From NCBI RefSeq assembly GCF_037975245.1, contig NC_092574.1:5758713-5822712 (forward strand): a stretch of DNA of 64,000 nucleotides. Direction: 5' to 3'. Both the position numbers and the translations under genes were made by a program. The DNA is from Apostichopus japonicus. Taxonomy: Eukaryota; Echinodermata; Holothuroidea; Aspidochirotida; Stichopodidae. The notes under the pieces are model-generated. The model was given only the letters and a program-made list of their open reading frames with translations, was not told the DNA's origin and searched no databases. Positions 11,401 to 23,653 of the stretch are shown piece by piece (within the stretch, counting starts at the first letter, position 1; every line of letters begins with the position of its first letter).

Positions 11401-14198
11401 ACGTGGCAGTCTGCGAAACGGAATTCCCCTATTCGCCGGACACGGCCAACGGGAGCTTTGATCGCGTCTGTGGCGTCGATTCGTTCGACATGGAAGTCTG
11501 CGAATGCCACATCACCACCAACATGCAGACACCGTCGAGCATGCGGGTCACCTTTGCACTCTGCTTTCTCCTGGTCGCCATCAGTGTGGCCTTCAACTGC
11601 AACATTCTCGCCTTTCTGGACGCCATCCTCATGCAGAAGCTCGGGGCGGAGAATCGCAAGGACTACGGGAAGCATCGCATGTGGGGAGCGGTGGGGTTTG
11701 GAGCCATGGCCTTCCTGAGTGGCATCGCCATTGACACGTACACGTCCATCACCGACTCGTCCAGCACCCGCTTCGAGCCGTTGTTCATACTCTTCCTGGT
11801 CTCCATGGTCTGTGCGGTCGTCCTGGCCGCGACCCTGCGGTATCCGCAGCACGAGAAACCGGAGATGATGCACCACGACCTCTGGTCGCTGGCCAAACAG
11901 CCGGAGGTCTTGATGTTCCTGTTTGTCATCACCGTAGAGGGCATCTCCTTCGGCATGTGTTTCTCTTACGTGCTCATCTTCCTGACCAATGACTTGGAGG
12001 CGTCGCACACCCTGCTCGGATTGTCCATCCTGGTCACGACGATGGCCGAGATACCTGTCCTCTTCACGTCTGGGAAGATCATCAAGTGGATCGGGTACGA
12101 GGGCGTGGTCTACGCCACCCTGGCCGCATATGCACTCCGGTACCTAGGGTACGGTCTCATCAGTAACCCATGGCTGGTTCTACCTATTCAGGCACTCCAC
12201 GGCATCACCTTTGGACTCGGATGGCCGGGCTTTACCAATTTTGCAATAACGAATGCCCCGAAGGGTATGGCTACCACCTTGCAAGCTATCATGCTGGGAA
12301 TGTACATTGGTGTTGGTAAGTACAACAAAAGGAAGTCCTGTCTGGGTTTGGAAGTCAATATTTTATGTGTGGTACAAACAAGACACAAACAGTGTCTTAA
12401 AGTAGTTAGTCTTGTCTTGTCTTTGGGGGGGGGGGGGTTCTTCCTAGTCGTGCTAAAAAGCAACAGAGGGGTCCTGTCTTATCGGTCCTATTCAGCTCTA
12501 CGAAACTTGACAAGACTCCAGACCATAATGGTACCGTGAGTTGACCACTAGCAGTATATTATACTGCTTCGTAGTTTATGAAGAAGAGATCTTTTGAAAC
12601 ATATTTTCGAAGTTTCAAGTAAAAAATTTCACCCAGCACATTCGCAGCAGTTGAGAGCTTTCACATGAATTTGTTACTTTGATTCAGATATTTGTAGTCT
12701 GTGAAGATGCACATCAGGACCGATATGATAGCGCCCTCTGTATAAACACTGGAGAGACCGATTTTTAATAACAGACACTTCCCTCTATTGAGGAAGGTAA
12801 GAGCTGTTTCAAATCGGCTTGTCCCGCAGTGTTTCCTGCATGGAATATTTTTGTCTTTCTGCCAAATTTTGTGCACGAACAATTTTGCTGTCGTTTTAGC
12901 CTGTACGATGCAGTATTTTGAGATTTTTCTCTTACAAGGTTGGTATTGCCTGGATGCAAGTAGAAAGTTTGATGATGGTAAATATCTGCAAGCATTGAAG
13001 ATAAAGAGCTATATATCATTTTAAGTCTTTAATAATATTATGAACTTTGCAGTTTGCTCTCTACATACCTCTACGATCATAAGAGTTTGCTAGAGTCAGG
13101 GTATCTAAACCTGTGATTTTTTACCCCCCCCCTTTTTCTCTTGACAGGAACCGCAATTGGCAACCTTTTCGGGGGATTTATATACGAAGCCATCGGAGCA
13201 AGGAAACTATTCTTTGCCAACGTTGGTCTCCTGGTATTCACTGGACTCGTTTTCTTTGTGGGAAATCGTTTCTTCATTAAGAAGCCATCAAAGGCCTCTG
13301 CCACTCCAACCGACACCAAAGGTAAGAAAAAGGGAAATTCAAAAGACTAGTAGTTATGATGATGCTTTGAATTTAGAGAACATTGTTAGCTAAGCAAACA
13401 GTTCCTATAAAACATAAAAAGAGTGAGTTTTTGATCCATATAGTTGAAACTCTGAAGTTTGAAAAGTGCCTGTGTACCTGGCAGTAATGAACTGCGTGGA
13501 AGTGAAAAAAAAAAAAATCTATTGGTTGTTGTTGAAATCGCTGCAAGGTCAAAAGCATGGAGCTACTACAGTGTTGGCAAGTAGGGAAGTACAAGCACGG
13601 TTTACAAGGGGCAGATCGGTGAAAATCGGTTGAAAAGGGCAGGGTGGACGAAAAGTAGGGCTGGGCGAGGCGGGCCACCCAAGTATAACACTGAAGCTAG
13701 GGCACTGGGCCATCTGCCATATATATTGTGTAGAGCATTCACAAAGTACAGGCAGTGATACGATTGCACCTTTACAACTACACTAGTAAAAGTAGGTCAT
13801 GCAATAAACACTGTCTGTGTCCGATTGAGGGCAAGCTTTTTTCACAGGACGCAAAGTTTTAGGGGAATTGCGTCCCTGGGACGCAAAGTTTTTTCTCGAG
13901 TAACATTATTGAATGGTTTTTCATGTTATCGATATCAGTTTTATCTGATCTTATCGATATCATAAGTTTTATCATAAGTTTATAAGTTATCATAAGTTTC
14001 ATCATTTCATATATATATATATCATATCATGTTATATCATAAGTTTTATCGATATCATTGCCAGGCGTCGAGGACGTGCAAATGATGGAAGTTACACAAC
14101 ACTTGAATGGCAATGCCAAACCGCAAAACGGCAAGACCGTCCCTCCGGAGGGTGAAACGATGCTGGCTCAGGTGGAAGTTGAAATCGAGAAAGACTGA
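8468..14198 (+). CDS. MFSD6-like major facilitator transporter, gene 1 (4 coding exons, 615 aa)
   Basis: Coding exons: 8468-8531, 10840-12315, 13148-13321 and 14065-14198. All junctions are GT..AG and all three introns are phase 1. The ATG at 8468 starts MDFKINLDFLPIKALYF. An acceptor-like TTTTGCAG ends at 8425, so the first coding exon probably begins at 8426 with 5' UTR. Exon 2 carries most of the protein. It has a first membrane segment (PYLPVYFVYLGL), the motif-A-like loop GAIADKFSKHK at about residues 63-73, a long Cys-rich loop on one face (about residues 100-245), the family mark YGKHRMWGAVGFG at about 297-309, and HGITFGLGWPGF late in the domain. Exon 3 encodes the last membrane segments. 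Exon 4 is a short hydrophilic tail ending EIEKD. About 12 membrane segments fit the MFS_1-like fold. MFSD6 relatives are membrane proteins of poorly known substrate, so no substrate is assigned. Exon 2 is distinctly GC-rich compared with its surroundings and with the paralogue at 37918. Confidence 0.9.
8727..8975 (+). repeat. Dispersed repeat (copy 2, partial) in intron 1 of MFSD6-like gene 1
   Basis: GAGCTCACACCAGCAGATC matches half of the palindrome at 348-375. Further on, AATGAATTTCAGATC and CATTTAGGGGCCACTC resemble the text near 664-850. It is shorter and more diverged than copy 1. Confidence 0.4.
9486..9925 (+). repeat. GGTCAAAGGTCA-type dispersed repeat, two units
   Basis: Two related units lie about 300 bp apart. 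Each runs from 'CACGATATCT..AGATAGG' through 'TTCCCT' and 'ACAAGAA' to 'GTGGAGGTCAA' and 'GGGGTCATCA'. The same family recurs in reverse complement at 30180-30600. The second unit includes the exact direct repeat AGGTCA-A-AGGTCA at 9887-9899. Confidence 0.6.
10190..10258 (+). repeat. Short tandem repeat of CTGCCAAAGGGATGCCCC
   Basis: The word TGCCAAAGGGATGCCCCCTG occurs three times in 70 bp, twice preceded by GAGATT. The CCCCCTGAGGGGG in the middle is a small palindrome. It is intronic, in intron 1 of MFSD6-like gene 1. Confidence 0.6.
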
Positions 14199-17100
14199 TG
14201 CTCAGGCTGTAAAAGTAAAACTGTTTGACACTATCCAAGAAGCTTCTGCTCTATCTCTGCCAGCGGTGGAAAAAGCAGTTGTTACAGACCTCAAGAGAAT
14301 TCTGCTAGCTGGCAGCAGACTGGAAGGATTTGGCACGAGATAAAGACCGTGTGGAAAATTACAAAAAGGAACATTGTAGTGTGTGGAAGGATGTCCAAGC
14401 ACCTATTCACCCGGTGTGGTTTAATGTGAAGGGTCTCGGAGTTATGGTGTATCCGATCGTCGGTATCGTCATAGAACATGAAGAGTGGCATTAAAGGTGG
14501 AAGGGAAGGGGTGGCGGCGGTGAGGAGGGGGTGGGGGAGAGATTCTAGCTTCATCTACACGTGGGTAGACGGCTGTAAAATTTGTTTAAAACGTATAACA
14601 ATTTATCGAAACAGAGATATTTTAAACTGTTGCCTTAACATAGATGTGTGTGGTCTTTAGCAGGGTCTGATCTAAACATTCATTTTCCCATCAGGTTTGA
14701 TGAGCATTGCTTAAACTCGTCAGGGAATTTAACGTAAGCCTTAATTAACAGTTGTGGACACCTTTTATGGAAGGTATTCAAACCTATGTTCTGTGGGGTG
14801 TCTATGTTTGTATTCATATTTGGCTGAGTGGATGGTACCAACTAGTCAACACAGCTTTATAGTCTCTTAGTGCTTCTTCTTAAGAGTCTGATGTTAATTT
14901 GTTTTGACATCTGTAAACCCTGTAGTACCTAATACTTTGGGAGAATCTACCTCTGTTGAATATTTATCGGTATTGTGTAAGTAATGCCATAGCTGCAAGG
15001 AACGTACCTGAAAGCCATTCATTATGGTAACTGTAAAAAAAATTTAAAAAATGAACCAAAAAAATTACAAATATGAACCAAAGTTCTACACAGTTCTCAT
15101 ACCAACCGATCAGATCCCCATGGTGTTTATAAAAGTTTCTTCCATTGCAATTTTAACAGATCCATTTTATAGGGATCTGTCAGGAACATAATGCATGAGG
15201 TGTAGTTCAGTTTTGCTGTTGAATGTTCCCAATTGTTATCTGCTTAAGTTTATATCCCTCTGGGAAGAGGGTGATGTGTAGGTATAAGGGAAGCGACAGG
15301 CATCAAATTTAATATGATCCGGAACTCTTCACTCTCCATAGTAGGAAAATGTACCAACCATGGAGGAGGGTCATGTGACATGCTCCCAGGTGCTACTAGC
15401 ATATTATTTAAGCCCTTTGTCAGATTAAGAGATGAGCGTTCCGTGGGCAACACAGTGCCACTATAACAGGCTTTTCCAGTGACTTTGAGAATACTTGCTT
15501 AGCTTCGGATCATAACTTTTCTTGAGATTCACTTTCCATCTCATAAAAGGCCTGATCTGCGTGACCTTGGCTACTCTTCGAACATCTACTGTCAGTCTTA
15601 TTGATTGCGTACGGCGTTCGGTCCTATCGTATCATTCCCACTTGTTTACATGCAAAAAACGGCAAGGAGCCTTGTGTTGCTAAGGAACAATGAATCCTGT
15701 TGTCTGCTTCTGTGTCTATGTACATATGTGTACAATTTTGATAAGCTGCGTAGGTTCCAGTTGCGGTTTGATTGTTTGAAAGAAAATACTCAGAGTGGTA
15801 GGTTTGGAAATTGAAAATTACGGTAAAACATTGGAAAAATGTACCACTTCATCTTGATTCCATTGTTCGCGTAGCTTCACAAGGCATGTGTTAGCTATGA
15901 GATCATGACATTTAGTGTACTGTAGAATACACATACAGGGAGTACTATAAGAGTTGTGTGCTATAGGGGGAGCACGTCACATGGCTCTCGTTTTAATGCC
16001 CGTCTCGTAATTGACATATTCGGGCCATATTTATGTATACACCGATGGCTGCAGTTATGTAAGGGTGCACGCAGCTATCCCAATTAACACTGCACAATTA
16101 CAGGTAATATCTCTACAAACTATGTGCTATTGTTGTGATTATTTGGTGCAGACTTTTTTTTAAGTGCTTCTTACAAATGGTATTAAACAATTTTTAAAAA
16201 TATTTTTGGGACGTGGGTTTTCTTTTAATACGAAGGACTTTAGAAAATGAAGTGTTAGTGCATCAAGCTTCCACATTTTGACTCCATTGGTCGAAAACTA
16301 TTTAATATTTCTTGTATTCTCGGTGTTGACTACAATTTATTTTTCATCCGATATATTGTTCTCAGTGGAGTGTTTATATTTTGAATTGTTGAACATATAT
16401 GAAACGTAACCAGCATTGAGTCTCTTCTAAGGCCATGGGTCAAAATGTTTTTGTTTTTTCTATATGCCACTGCCCTCAGTAGTACCCATCATTCCAATGG
16501 ATGCCAACAAACAGTAGGAGACAAAAAATAAGCAAAAATTTGTTTAGCAAAAAGGGTGGAACTGTTTGTACAGCTTTCAGAAAAAGAAACAAACTGTGTA
16601 GCCAAAAGTTGTTTTAGGTTTTTGGTGTAAAATTATTCATGGTGGAAGTGCACAGGATCATTTTAAGTAATTCAGCCTTGTCCAGGCTTTTGTAGTAACA
16701 TTGTATATAGGTATCAGTTTTGCAAGATATGACCACTGATCGTCGTGATTTGGGCGTCTTATTGCAGAAAGAGGTACATTCTTTTTTGTTGCTGTATTTT
16801 ACACTTTTAAGTAATCAGTATACCTTGAAACCAGCTCATTGCCATATCTTGCTTCAATTTGTATCATTTTCAAGCATTCCAAGGAGAATAAAAGGAGAAA
16901 GTTCCATTCTTTTTTTTTAAAAGGAATTATGCAGCTTTTCAAGTAACTGTATTTTGCTGCTGTTTCGTTTTAGTCTAGTAAATTATTCTGCTAGAAAATG
17001 TTTAGAAAGGTGTCGGTATTTATACTTGGAAGGTAAGTTTTATTTCAAGGTGTCATATTATGGTCAGGATGCAAAGTCAATTGTATTTAAAAAAAAAAAT

Positions 17101-17514
17101 TTTAAAATGAAATTTTTGACAAGGTGTATTTTTGTACCTATTACCTTTTAAGTGGAGTTTCAACAAGAAAAAAAGAAGCTGACTCCATATATATCTTTCT
17201 ACTAACTTTCTTTTTCTCTTTTTAAATCCCTGTGAAAGCAGTTTTAAGTCTTCTCTGTCTTTGTGTCTACATGATGCTATGCAGCTTAATTTATATATAC
17301 CCTGACAGAGGAGGCCTTCAGGCGACTTGTTTTGAAGTGTCTGAAAAAAACATTTATGCTTCATTCATGATTATTATTGTTATATACAAACCCAACCGCT
17401 TGAAAGGTAATGTGGGATGTTCCATTTTTGTTTGAAAATAACTTAATTTCTAAACTGCTGCAGAAGGTACCGTTTTTTCAGTTTTATTCATGTCAATAAA
17501 GTTAATATTATTAA
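14199..17514 (+). other. Probable long 3' UTR or downstream flank of MFSD6-like gene 1
   Basis: About 3.3 kb of AT-rich sequence follows the stop codon without any recognisable coding exon, SINE or MITE. The first strong AATAAA downstream is at 17495-17500 (one weaker candidate near 16887). Whether the transcript really runs that far cannot be told from the sequence. Confidence 0.35.
17495..17500 (+). terminator. Candidate polyadenylation signal for MFSD6-like gene 1
   Basis: A canonical AATAAA lies just before a LINE remnant begins on the opposite strand. It is the last good plus-strand candidate before the repeat-rich spacer. Support is positional only. Confidence 0.25.
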
Positions 17515-17945
17515 TTAACTCTATTCTTTAAATCCATTTATAAAGTGCTTGACATAGAAGAACATCTAAGAGCACTTTACGTAGGACTAGAGTAAACTCT
17601 TACAAAGTACAAAACTGTAAGATACATACAGTACTGTAAGAGTAATCAACAGGAATAAAGTAGTCCAAGCAAAAACAGAAGAAAAAAAATAAAATTTAAA
17701 ATCAAAAATAAAATTAAAATGAAACTAATATTTAAACACAGTTAAAGACATATAAATACAAGATCAGTCATTAAAGTACATAATAAGAAAGATGACTTTT
17801 AAGTTTATACTTAGAGAAATCGAGAGGCTGTGACATGGCATTCCATAGACTTGGTGCACAATTATGACACGTCCCGTCACCATAGAGACTTATGATTTGT
17901 TTACTCAATTGCTGGGACTTTGGAGCAAAGAATATACCCACCCCA
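17515..17945 (-). mobile_element. 3' end of a CR1/L2-like LINE
   Basis: On the minus strand from about 17945 to the stop at 17771, one open frame ends with APSLWNAMSQPLDFSKYKLK, then SHLSYYVL and a stop. This is the typical carboxy end of LINE reverse-transcriptase proteins, which carry an 'AP.LWN.LP' motif followed by a short basic 'FK..LK.HL' stretch. Downstream comes an untranslated tail ending in 'GCACTTTATAAATGG', a common LINE 3' end. Only the last part of ORF2 is left. The clade is a guess. Confidence 0.6.
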
Positions 17946-18330
17946 ACAACATCTCTGTAGCATTCTTTAAATCCAAAATTAGTGTTTGTCTAGTCATTCT
18001 TTTTCAAAATATCCAAAACCGATTCCAACATATTTATTGAAATTTGATATAATAATGTGTGTGACTCCTTTCCTTCTTTCGACGAATCAAAGAGGTCTAT
18101 GTTAACAATTTCTTAATTGCTTTGATCAATGAAGGCTATTTTTGATAAAATTATATTAATATATATTAAGGAGTAAATTATCGATTTCTAAGAATAATGG
18201 AAAACTTTTAATTGCAGACAGACAACTTTGAACCATGCACAATGCAATTATTATAGGTGTCTACAACATTGCCAAGTTCTGCTACATGGTCTAGCCATTG
18301 ATGCCATAGTTATTAGGAGTAATTGAAAAG

Positions 18331-19042
18331 ATAATACCAAGTATTACATTGCACTGTAATCTGGTCTGATTATCGAAACCATAATACCAAGTATTAGGTT
18401 GCACTGTAATCTGGTCTGATTATCGAAACCGTAATACCAAGGACTAGGTTGCACTGTAATCTGGTCTGATTATCGAAACCGTAATACCAAGGATTAGGTT
18501 GCACTGTAATCTGGTCTGATTATCGAAACCGTAATACCAAGGATTAGATGGCACTGTAATCTGGTCTGATTATCGAAACCGTAATACCAAGGATTAGATG
18601 GCACTGTAATCTGGTCTGATTATCGAAACCGTAAAACCAAGGATTAGATGGCACTGTAATCTGGTCTGGTTATCGAAACCGTAAAACCAAGGATTAGATG
18701 GCACTGTAATCTGGTCTGGTTAGTGAAACCGTAATACCAAGGATTAGATGGCACTGTAATCTGGTCTGGTTAGTGAAACCGTAATACCAAGTATTAGATG
18801 GCACTGTAATCTGGTCTGGTTAGTGAAACCGTAATACCAAGTATTAGGTTGCACTGTAATCTGGTCTGGTTATTGAAACCGTAAAACCAAGGATTAGATG
18901 GTACTGTAATCTGGTCTGGTTAGTGAAACCGTAATACCAAGTATTAGATGACACTGTAATCTGGTCTGGTTATTGAAACCATAATACCAAGGATTAGATG
19001 GTACTGTAATCTGGTCTGGTTAGTGAAACCGTAATACCAAGT
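18331..19042 (+). repeat. 50-bp minisatellite, 14 copies
   Basis: CTGGTCTG recurs at exactly 50-bp steps from 18361 to 19011 (14 times). The unit reads GTAATACCAAGGATTAGATG, GCACTGTAAT, CTGGTCTGATTATCGAAACC. No indels occur across the array, only substitutions. Early copies have GATTATCGAAACC, and most later ones have GGTTAGTGAAACC or GGTTATTGAAACC. Flanks share no obvious similarity with the unit except partial words near 19120. Confidence 0.95.
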
Positions 19043-19049
19043 GTTGAAA

Positions 19050-20250
19050 AAGTACTTTAAGGCAATGTAATGTTATGGGCTTGCCTTTGAAATCATGTTA
19101 ACAAACCTTTATAATAACACTGCACTGTAATAAAGTCCAACTATGTAAATGAAAGTGCAGAGTAAGTCATTCACTGTTTAAGTAGGTCAACCGTTGAAAT
19201 CATCGTATCAGGGTATAAATGTCACAACAAAGATGATAGAGTTCCATTAATTTCTGGTCTAACCAATAAAACTATGTATGAGGCTGCAATCTTTCATGGT
19301 CTAACCATTAATTGCTGATGTTCTTAAAAGTAACTGATATTATCAAGATTTCATATCTTCTGCTAGAAAATTCAATGTAAATAAATTAAGAAAAGAGATA
19401 ACCATGAAGCATATGTAAAGGCAAGAAAATTCCTGCTGCAAATGCTACCAGCTACTGTAAAATAGAAATGAATTTGTTTCATCACATTTTAGTGTCGACC
19501 ACGGAAGAGGTTTGTAGAGTGGAAAAGAGTGTGACCTTATTCGTACTTGCATGAAGCCGTTCATTATGAAACAGTAGAAAGCTACTTTTTTTTTGTAATT
19601 TATTAATAAAATAACTGATTGTCTTATTAACTCCTGCTGAATATTAAGAAAAAGCTAGGAAAATTTGACATCAGTAAATATGTTTATTACAGTAAATACC
19701 TAACTAACAATAGTATATAAACCAATGCATTGTGTATTTTAATGATAAATCCATCCATATTATTAATTCTTGATCAACAGATATTAAATGGTGCAAGTAA
19801 AAGAAGTTTGAGATCAAAGCTTTGTATATCTCGGTGGTCATAAGTCAAGGCAGAGTTATATATACAGCTATATATATATACAGCTATATGTACAGCTATA
19901 TATACAGCTATATATACAGCTATATATACAGCTAGACAAGGTGGAAGGAAACTTCAAATCGAATCTATGTATTTATTGAGCATGAATGTCAACTCTGACA
20001 TTTGTTACCATCATTGGAAATGTCTCTGTGTGAGGCAACACAGCTGGAGTGGTGGGGACAGGGGGGCACACTTCAAAAGAAACCTCAAGATATCAGTTGG
20101 ATGTAAATACCCTTTGAGAGCAAAGTTAAAGAGTGAGTTGGAACTTTTCAAGCAGTACAGATTGAGAAGGAAGTTTTTTACGGTTTCCCATCATTCCTTT
20201 AAAGCAGGGTGCTGTTAATGGATGTTATGAGAGCAATCAGTGCAAGAACA
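19050..20250. other. No gene recognised; includes a TATATACAGC microsatellite
   Basis: AT-rich sequence without a supportable gene. A 12-bp repeat of CAGCTATATATA runs from about 19858 to 19932. Confidence 0.5.
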
Positions 20251-20254
20251 TATG

Positions 20255-20345
20255 TGTCATGTGTAAGTGACATGTGTCACGTGTGTCACGTGTCATGTGT
20301 AACTGACACATGTGTCACGTGTCATGTGTAAGTGTCATGCCCCTA
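20255..20345. repeat. GTGTCACGTGTCATGTG repeat cluster
   Basis: Interleaved copies of TGTCACGTGT, GTCATGTGTAA and ACATGTGTCACG sit within 90 bp, with four CACGTG or CACATGTG palindromes. It is an array of E-box-like words, probably simple-sequence expansion. Confidence 0.6.
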
Positions 20346-21039
20346 CTAAATATTTTGACATTCCACCTGGAGTATGAACTTCAGCCATGGTTATTAACTT
20401 GCAGACTACTCTTGTACTGCTCATGTAATGAATTTAAAGGCAGGTAACCGCTGGGGTGGGGGGGGGGGGTTTCCATCTGGTAAGTTGCACCCATGGAGTG
20501 CCTGTGTGACCTGTAATCCAAGTGACCTTATCACATTCTTCAGGGTTGTTGATACCACATGTGTGCTGTATTCTCACAGACGCGTAGCCTAACGAGACTT
20601 GCGTTTTTTCTGTCATATCATGAATCAATAAATGTATCATAGTAACCTCCCAAAACTCTTTACGGTCTTATTCCTGGGCAGCGTTCCGTTTTGACGGTCC
20701 ACGTTGAAGTTAATAATTGCCTGGTCCGGTTCGTGGGACGCTGTTGCATCTGGTTCAATATACGTGTAAATATAAATATAAGAGTAGCAACCAATAATGA
20801 TATTGACTTGTTTTGTTTTGTTATTTTCTGTAATATGATAACTGGCCTGATTGTTGTCAGAGGTCGGTTGGTTTTGGTCAATAATAAACAAAAAGTTTGT
20901 TATTCGCGACAGATCACACAATACACGTAAAGAAAACAATACAACAGATATTAATATCCAGGGTTGCAGATTAAATAGTTGAGAACTAAGCAAGCCTTTA
21001 AGTTGTAGGTTTACTGATGATACACTTTTATCCACATAT

Positions 21040-21175
21040 CAGTGTTGCTAAATGAACATATTGGTTGCGTTTATATCGATATATTGGTTGTGTTATCTAC
21101 ATATTGGTTGATCTATGGGCATATTGATTACATTATTGACATATTTGCTAGCGGGATATTGATAGTTCTATTGTC
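21040..21175 (+). repeat. ACATATTGGTTG tandem block (copy 1)
   Basis: ACATATTGGTTG, TATATTGGTTGTG, ACATATTGGTTGATC, GCATATTGATTAC and ACATATTTGC follow each other at about 24-30 bp spacing. A matching block lies at 27895-27990. Both blocks abut the same pyrimidine-rich element. Confidence 0.6.
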
Positions 21176-21447
21176 CAGGGGCGTATCCAGGATTTTCTAA
21201 CCGGGGGGGCGCAAAGTACTATCTAAGCGGAGCGCCACCATCTTGGCGACGTCTTGGCGTTTTTCTTCTGCTCCCTCCTTTTCTCCCTTTCCTCTTTTTC
21301 TCTCTTTTTTCTTTTTCTTTTCCCTTCCTTTCTCTCCTTCCTCCTCGTTTTCCCCCTCTTTTTCCCTTTCTTCTCTTTTCTTTTTCTCTCCTCTTTTTCT
21401 TACCCGGGGGGCGCACACCCCAACTCCTCTCCCTGGATACGCGCCTG
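21176..21447. mobile_element. Pyrimidine-rich MITE with 17-bp terminal inverted repeats
   Basis: The left end CAGGGGCGTATCCAGGA and right end CCCTGGATACGCGCCTG are inverted repeats. Inside come the motif CTATCTAAGCGGAGCGCCAC and then about 150 bp of almost pure pyrimidine (CCTTTTTCTC type), which explains the long Arg/Lys/Glu-rich and Phe/Ser-rich frames on both strands. No target duplication is obvious. No transposase is present. A 5'-truncated copy lies at 27727-27878. Confidence 0.7.
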
Positions 21448-21449
21448 AG

Positions 21450-23645
21450 AGTGTATGTTCAGCTGGCATTCACCAGCCAGCCATGTAGATGATGAAGGGG
21501 GCTTGTAGTCCCAATATTGTGATATTGAGCCTTATGTTGTGGGCGGAGGTCATATATTCGTTGAGTTCACCAGCGGTCAAATTGTGGAAACCATTGTTTA
21601 TCACAATATTTTAACGAGGACAGATGTCATATGTAGTATTTTGATGTATCACATTTAGTACAAGAAGCCAGTTGTTTAGGTCAATGCCAAGGTCATTTCA
21701 GGACAGCCTGTGTCATTGTGAATTATTGTTTGTCACATCACACTGCTTTTCACTGTATAACTAAGATCAACATGACATTTATATGATCACCGTTTTATCT
21801 TTGTAACCATAACTTTGAAACAGCTTTGAACGATGAAAGGATCTAATTGAAATGGAGTTATATTGTGAGAATTACCGTATACACACAGTCTCTATATAAA
21901 TTACGAATCCACTATCGTTTATGCTAAAGAATCTACCATATGACGAATAGCAGCAACCAATCAAAGCATTGGCTTCATATGATTTGCTTTAAACAAGAAG
22001 ATATTCATTGTATGAGTGGCTAAATGTGTAAGACTGCATTGACTCCTTACATAAGTGCTCATTCTGGACACTCAAAGAGTACAATTCAGAAATAAGAGAT
22101 TTGCCAAGACCAAGCAAGATGATATACCAAATTGGAATTGGTCTTAAGTCCGAGTGCAGAAAACTGGATTCGAGTGTATATTACACATTTCTTTGTGGGT
22201 ATACTGTACGGGTGGGATCTACATTAAATACGTGTTTGTTGCCACATTGTTCAGTTCAGTGGTGTTGTTATTGTTTGTTGTGTAGGGCAATCAGTCTTGT
22301 GAAGCTTCATACAACAGACACATCCCTACCTGTGATTCATTGATTAACGGTAAACTGTAACCGTGGGTGCTTTTTTGTTTTTTAAATTATGTGATGCAAC
22401 TTACCCTGCAGGTAGAAACAATTAAACACAAGAACACTGTGATACAACAAATTTGAACACATTGTTAGTAACAGATGATGAAGCCACAAATGAAAGTATG
22501 AGTTCATGTATAAGAATTCAAAATAATAACAATATTGGAAGCTAGGAAAGTTTTAAAGAAAATGGTTACACATCTCTAAAAGAGTAATGGCGTTCCGTTA
22601 TAACAATTCCTCATTCATATAAACACTTAATAGACATGCCGTTTTAACTGCAACTTTAAACCAGGGAGTTGAAAAAATATTCATCTGTTTGCACAAATCG
22701 TAGATATAACCCTCAGTGTCAACGTGTAAATTGTGTAATACAAGAGTACAACGACACATGATTCGGTATTTGTGCAGGTTTCCAATAACATGTTTTCGTA
22801 CTTTTTGGAATTATGTCATTCTTTCTTTTAAAAAAACCGCAACTTCTCAAAAGAACCAAAATTTCTTCCAATCCTTTGTATAGATGATTGAATTTGTTTC
22901 AAAGCAAATAAATGATAACAATCAACCGCAAAGTAGAAGGTTAAAAACACTCCCGTTACAAAGAAGTTTCATGCTGAAAGCAGTCAATGATGCGTTTCTA
23001 AATTTCCTGTGATTTGTTTGGCTAATAGTCCCTACCATTGTCTGCAAACATTTTTGCACATATCGTGCTCAATAAACATAACGTGTTTAAATAACTTATT
23101 TGTATAGCGCATTATACTGACGGTCTCAATGCAACTAATTATTAAATGCAAGCAAGCTGCAGAATGTTCAGGTTGGTTGTGCATGATAAATTAATGGTAG
23201 TTTTATCAATTTGTGTATGGTGGCATCCAATTAATATATGTTTGAACAAGAGTGGATAGAGGGTGTGGGTCGAACCTCTTTTTCATAGCACACATAAATT
23301 CAAAAGGAACATGTCCTAGCTGTTAGATCTAGTTATAGTTTCAGTTTCCGATCCTTCATTCCAGTATAAATAGCATAAAATGCAATTATGTTTAATAGGA
23401 GAGAATAAAACGTATGATAGATAAATTCCATAAAAGCGATTAAAGGCAAATTAAGAGCTAGTAAAAAAAGCATCAGTTTTCAAAGTGTTAGTCAACTGAA
23501 AAAAAATTAAGAAAATATCAATAAACGTATATTAAATCAAATCATTTAAGAAACCATTTTGAATAAAAAAAGATGCTCTGCATAGATAATGAATTTGTGA
23601 TAATTTTAACCCAATATTATGTTGGTGCTATTGCACGATGTCATA
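21450..23645. other. No gene recognised: AT-rich spacer
   Basis: No supportable exon, RNA gene or element was seen, apart from a possible LINE tail near 23086-23150 (minus-strand GCGCTATACAAATAA). Confidence 0.45.
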
Positions 23646-23653
23646 GAAGTATG

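Noticed and set aside
11220..12008. 262-aa minus-strand frame opposite MFSD6-like exon 2
   Set aside because: It is the antisense shadow of a GC-rich coding exon; composition is Arg, Asp, Gly and His-rich with no domain.
12316..12539. Continuation of the exon 2 frame past 12315
   Set aside because: A consensus donor GTAAGT at 12316 and a precise continuation at 13148 (TAIGNLFGGFIYEAIG) show that the extra codons are intron read-through.
21197..21488. Lys/Glu/Arg-rich and Phe/Ser-rich frames on both strands
   Set aside because: They are translations of the pyrimidine tract of a MITE. The same artefact recurs at 27670-27970.
23086..23150. Second LINE 3' end (minus strand GCGCTATACAAATAAG)
   Set aside because: Only a short tail-like motif is visible, with no protein trace; too weak to list as a feature.
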